Source: Fremontodendron californicum | Taxonomy: Eukaryota; Streptophyta; Magnoliopsida; Malvales; Malvaceae | DNA length: 64,000 nucleotides | Direction of reading: 5' to 3' | NCBI GenBank assembly: GCA_030761205.1 | Contig: JAULJL010000003.1 | Location: forward strand, 2,728,001-2,792,000 | Shown here: positions 60,054-64,000 of the stretch, in pieces | Numbering within the stretch: the stretch's first letter is position 1 | How the letters are laid out: the number at the start of each line of letters is the position of its first letter | The notes under the pieces: generated by a model | What the model saw: only the letters and a program-made list of their open reading frames with translations | What the model was told of the DNA's origin: nothing | Database searches by the model: none | Program-made: the position numbers and the translations under genes

Positions 60054-62729
60054 ATGGATTCAACCAACGAAAATAAGTCCTTTGTATTTTTCCTTACTAC
60101 CCATCTTTCTTGTTAGTGTAATCAAGAAATAACTTCTAAAGTTGCAGTTTTTTCTTTGTTCTGAACTCCTGATTATGAAAGTGTTTTTCTTTTTCCTTTT
60201 TTGTTTCGTGGGTTTTGAGGAGTGCTTGATTTAGTGCTTATTTATGTGCATTCGATTGTGATGAACAGGAGTCGAGCTCCCTGACGCTGGGAGAGCGGAT
60301 CTGTGCAGCGTTCATACCGTTTGTTGCAGTGATCGATTTCTTAATTTTTGCAATGGCTAATTGTTTCAAATACCGGCCTCGTCACGAGAAATGCCGCTAT
60401 GGGTTAACAGATCTTGCCCGTCTTGCCGATGAATCTCGATGTACTTCTGCCTCTCATTTATATGTTATTTTTATCCCTTAAAAAAGTACTCTTATTGAGA
60501 TTTATTTACAATGTGTTTAGTTGCTGAATTAAAAAATTGAAGAGGAAAAGAATTACGGTTTTTTATCATACCTTATATGTACTTGAAAAAAACAAGGACA
60601 TGTTCAAGAAGTTATGAAACATGACAATTGCAGTTTTCTTTACGTTTTCCCCTTGCCTGTTCTAAGCAAACAAACACGGCAGTTTTGTCACTTTGGGGCA
60701 AGGTTGAATGGTTTTCTTACTGGTTATGAACTTATGATGCAGTTACAGTGAATGAAGTGGAGGCATTGTACGAACTGTTCAAGAAGTTGAGTAGCTCAAT
60801 TATTGATGATGGATTGATTCACAAGGTAAATTGAAATTCGGAGGCAAATTGGTATCATAAACTTTGCCATGATTTTTCTTTTCATGGCCTATTTTATATG
60901 AATGCATTGCTTCATGTTGATGTCTCAGAATTTGTTTACAAAGAAGGTCATTAAATGATTTCAATAAATGTCAAATTCTTTAAAAAAAAAATTCTTGGCC
61001 AAAGTCTTAATGATTATCTAAATTCTTTTTGTGTTGTAGGAAGAGCTTCAGCTAGCATTGTTCCAGACTCCAAAAGGCGAGAATCTTTTTCTTGACAGGG
61101 TAAACGTTTTGCAACAATATCAGTTTCTTCTTCTATTATGTACTTTCTTCTATGCTCCCATGGTTGATCATTGGGCTCAATCAAATTATAGTTTAAAAGG
61201 GAAGATCAATTTCTTCAGCTAGCACTTGGGGGAATTGTTATAGTTGTAATTTAGTAAATTGAGCCCATTTTATGTTTTGATGTGTACTGCAATTAATTAC
61301 TGATCTGTTTCCTTTGATTTCATTTCATATTCCTAAACTGAACTAAAAGCAACAGTAGTTGAGCACTTGAGATAAGTTATTCCTCTGCCTTAACGACAAA
61401 ATACTTTAATTGTCGTTTTTGGAGAAGAATACTGCTGCAGAATCATCATGGTAAAGTTTCAGTAGTTTGGTAATGGTTTCGACTACCTCAAGTCCTGAAA
61501 TAAAATTCCGAATCCATAATGCACAAGGGTTGTGTCTTCAAAACATGCCACAAACTCTGCTTAAGGATAAGGGAAGGGGTTGCAAATGCTGGATTTGAAT
61601 TCCAGACATGCTATATGACACCTCTTAAAGGTGGCTGCATGAACTAACTAGATTAAGTCCCGGGTTCAATTTAGCAGTTCTTTTTATTTGTGAATTAAAA
61701 TGACTATTAGCTGTCTTGGATAACAATAACTGGGGAGTGGTTAAATTTTTAACCATATTTTTTCTGGCTTCTAACTTTTAGAAGAAATTCTTTTTTCTCC
61801 TTTTCAAATTGAAACTTTTTTTTTTCTCTGAATGTTGTAAAGAAGTTTTCCTTGAATCTTTATTTTATTTTCTATATCTAATAATATTTTCTATTTGTAG
61901 GTTTTTGATCTTTTTGATGAAAAGAAAAATGGTGTCATTGAATTTGAGGAATTTGTCCATGCACTCAACGTGTTTCATCCCTATGCCCCTATAGAAGATA
62001 AAATTGATTGTAAGGGCTCAAAAGAAATAATTTGCTTTGGACCAATAAAGTATGATTTATAGCCGTGTCTTATCTATGTTCTTGTTAATGCTAATTTCTT
62101 GCAGTTGCATTTAGGTTGTATGATCTGAGACAAACAGGGTTTATTGAGCGGGAAGAAGTGAGTAAACTCTATTTTTCGAGCTAGCAGTTCTCCCTGAGTT
62201 TCCTGCAATTGTAGGAATTTAGCTAATTAGCTTTTGGTTGAATGCAGGTTAAGCAAATGGTAGTTGCCATTTTGATGGAATCTGACACGAAATTGTCAGA
62301 TGACCTTCTTGAGGCTATCATTGAGCAAGTGAGCTTTCTGAAGTTCAATTCTTTGCTTTTACTTGTGTAGCTTTCTAGAACATTTGTTGCTTACAGGATC
62401 TTCATGTTTTCTGCAGACATTTGCTGATGCTGATGCCGACAAGGATGATAGAATCAACAAAGACGAATGGAAAGAATTCGTGCTTCGTAATCCTAGCCTC
62501 TTAAAGAACATGACGCTTCCTCATTTAAAGTGCGTGACTAGCCTCCTATTTCCTTTCTTTACTGGTTTCTTTTCCAGTATTGCATTCCTAATGTAATTGT
62601 TTGCTCGACTCTTTACATATCCATGGTAACTTACTTTGTATTGTTGTTCTATATTATTTCTCATTCTTCAGGGACATTACTACCTTATTTCCCAGTTTTG
62701 TTTACAGTACTGAAGTTGAAGACTTGTAA
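60054..62729 (+). CDS. CBL10: Calcineurin B-like calcium sensor, CBL10 type, 9 exons
   Basis: Exons: 60054-60083, 60269-60440, 60743-60825, 61040-61099, 61901-62009, 62105-62157, 62248-62328, 62417-62529 and 62672-62729, giving 252 residues. The N terminus is the long hydrophobic extension that sets CBL10 apart (LTLGERICAAFIPFVAVIDF, LIFAMANCFK) instead of the short myristoylated end of other CBLs. Four EF-hands follow: a degenerate first (ALYELFKKLSSSIIDDGLIH), then DLFDEKKNGVIEFEEF, LYDLRQTGFIEREE and ADADADKDDRINKDEW. The C terminus holds LFPSF, the FPSF motif phosphorylated by the partner CIPK. CBL10 recruits CIPK24/SOS2 to tonoplast or plasma membrane for Na+ and K+ homeostasis in Arabidopsis. 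The first exon is short (TTT|GTATTT donor) and its start is the least certain part. Conserved intron positions, no defects. Confidence 0.93.
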
Positions 62730-64000
62730 CATGGAGTGATTTTAGACCAAAATGCGATATGATGTAAGCGCACAAGACTATTTATTTAGTAGATCCTGCT
62801 TTCAAAAAGCTTTGGTCCATGTCTCATTGCCGGAGATGAAGTAAACAGTGTTGATGTCCTTTGAGGGTGAGGTGGTAAATCTGATGGTCTGAGGTCCTGT
62901 AGAGGAAGAAAAAGGTTAGAGGGTGTCGGAGATTGGTCTCCGGGACGCATTTTGATGTTTAAGTCAGTATTTGTGGGAGAGAGAAAGTGGGAGAGAAAGC
63001 AGAATAACAATAAGAAGACTGTTTAGAGTGTATACTGTTGGTTAGCTCCTATAAGCGACCTGTCTCGTGCCACGTGTTTGCTTCTGATTGGGGTTTGGTG
63101 GTGACTCAACGGTATGAGCGATCTCGTCATAATGGTTATAGCAGTTGATGTATCACGTAGTTCGTGAGGTGCTAGGCGAAATGACCTTTGAGGGGCTGAG
63201 GGACGTCCACGTGTCCTCTCAGAAGTTAGCCTGAATTGCTGGGTTTGATGGATTGGACCCTGAGCTTGGTGGGCTTGACTGATGGACTTGGCGGACTTAG
63301 GAGGCTTAAGAAATAGCATGTCCTCCATTCCATGTAAGGACCAACAGAAAGTGACAGTAAACAAATCATTTTGATTTAAGCTCTCTCTCTAGCTATTAGC
63401 GTGGCATGTAAATATATGTATATTTTTTTTACTTAATTTAGCAACTATGTTGTACAGTAGAAAGATTTCAAATTGAGTGCATTTTGTAACGAGCTTGTGA
63501 AGGATAGTTCTCTTAGTTTTGCTTACCTTGTGCAAGTAACTTCTCCTTGTTAATGAAATGCTGGAAAGCCTACATTAATTCTGGTGGGTCTATCTTATTA
63601 CCTTGAAGTTTAAGGGAAGAAATCTTTCTTAAATGTCTGTCTTGCACTGGAAATCTTTTGATTGACCAGATTCACCAGAAGCAGTAATTAGGCAGGTGGC
63701 CAAAAAGAGAGGAATTCATGCCCATACAATCCAAATATCATTGGAAGAAATTGAGCAAAGAGTGGATTGGAGAACATGTTATTGCAATGGAGTAAAAAGG
63801 GTTGTCCTGTTTGATTAGGGTCCTTTGGTTTGGTGCAGTTGAATCAAACCCTGTTGATGTAGGAAAGGATTAGATGATAAACTTTATAGCCACAAAATCA
63901 ATGTTGAAAAAAATCGTATCGACTTGTTGGATTGGTTTAATCAAAAGTCAATTTGGTTCGATATATATTATAGAAGTGAAAATTTAAGAAACTTGTGAAA
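62730..64000. other. CBL10-type gene 3' flank and unexplained GC-richer segment
   Basis: After a short 3' untranslated region, 62786-63364 is richer in GC than its surroundings and open on the minus strand as two low-scoring frames. It may be an LTR or TRIM remnant, but no paired repeat was found. The last 600 bases show nothing gene-like; 63900-63965 has TCGTATCGACTTGTTGG-type sequence like the hAT-like ends elsewhere. Confidence 0.4.

Overview
The window is nuclear DNA from a flowering plant, most likely a eudicot. It is AT-rich, has intron-rich genes with GT-AG junctions, and carries plant-specific families: an ABA receptor, a CBL calcium sensor, a SHAQKYF-class MYB and a KEA antiporter. 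Plant transposons (PIF/Harbinger, hAT-like, Helitron-like, a Ty3 chromovirus) fill much of the rest. I cannot name the species.

Layout. 1-15.9 kb is transposon-rich and has no convincing host gene: a foldback MITE (1-404), a possible CACTA end, a Harbinger-type MITE (2295-2626), a 6.2-kb PIF/Harbinger element (3566-9737) whose SANT-like ORF1 and DDE transposase are both broken, and hAT-like and Helitron-like remnants. 16.0-19.4 kb holds an 11-exon NDL (N-MYC downregulated-like) gene on the plus strand. 20.0-20.5 kb holds an unrecognised minus-strand two-exon fragment. 22.9-23.5 kb is a single-exon PYL2-type ABA receptor (minus). 26.4-27.7 kb is a three-exon MYB-related gene with a zinc knuckle (minus). 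29.5-32.7 kb is a large degenerate 21-bp minisatellite. 33.6-40.0 kb is a 20-exon KEA4/5/6-type cation/proton antiporter (minus). 41.6-46.2 kb is an HDA2-like histone deacetylase locus (minus) with at least three frameshifts and damaged splice sites, so probably a pseudogene. 46.4-50.9 kb has two hAT-like elements and AT-rich filler. 51.0-57.0 kb is a complete, apparently young Ty3/gypsy chromovirus with 715-bp LTRs and an intact polyprotein (minus). 58.1-58.8 kb is another hAT-type non-autonomous element. 60.1-62.7 kb is a nine-exon CBL10-type calcium sensor (plus).

The host genes do not form an operon-like unit; each has its own flanks. Loosely, the ABA receptor, the KEA antiporter and the CBL10 sensor all belong to osmotic, salt or ion physiology, but I see no sequence evidence for co-regulation. 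No tRNA, rRNA or CRISPR array was recognised. I found no credible new biological system. The most unusual structures are the minisatellite, the group of hAT-like elements with simple-sequence subterminal repeats, and the decayed but multi-exon HDA2 copy.
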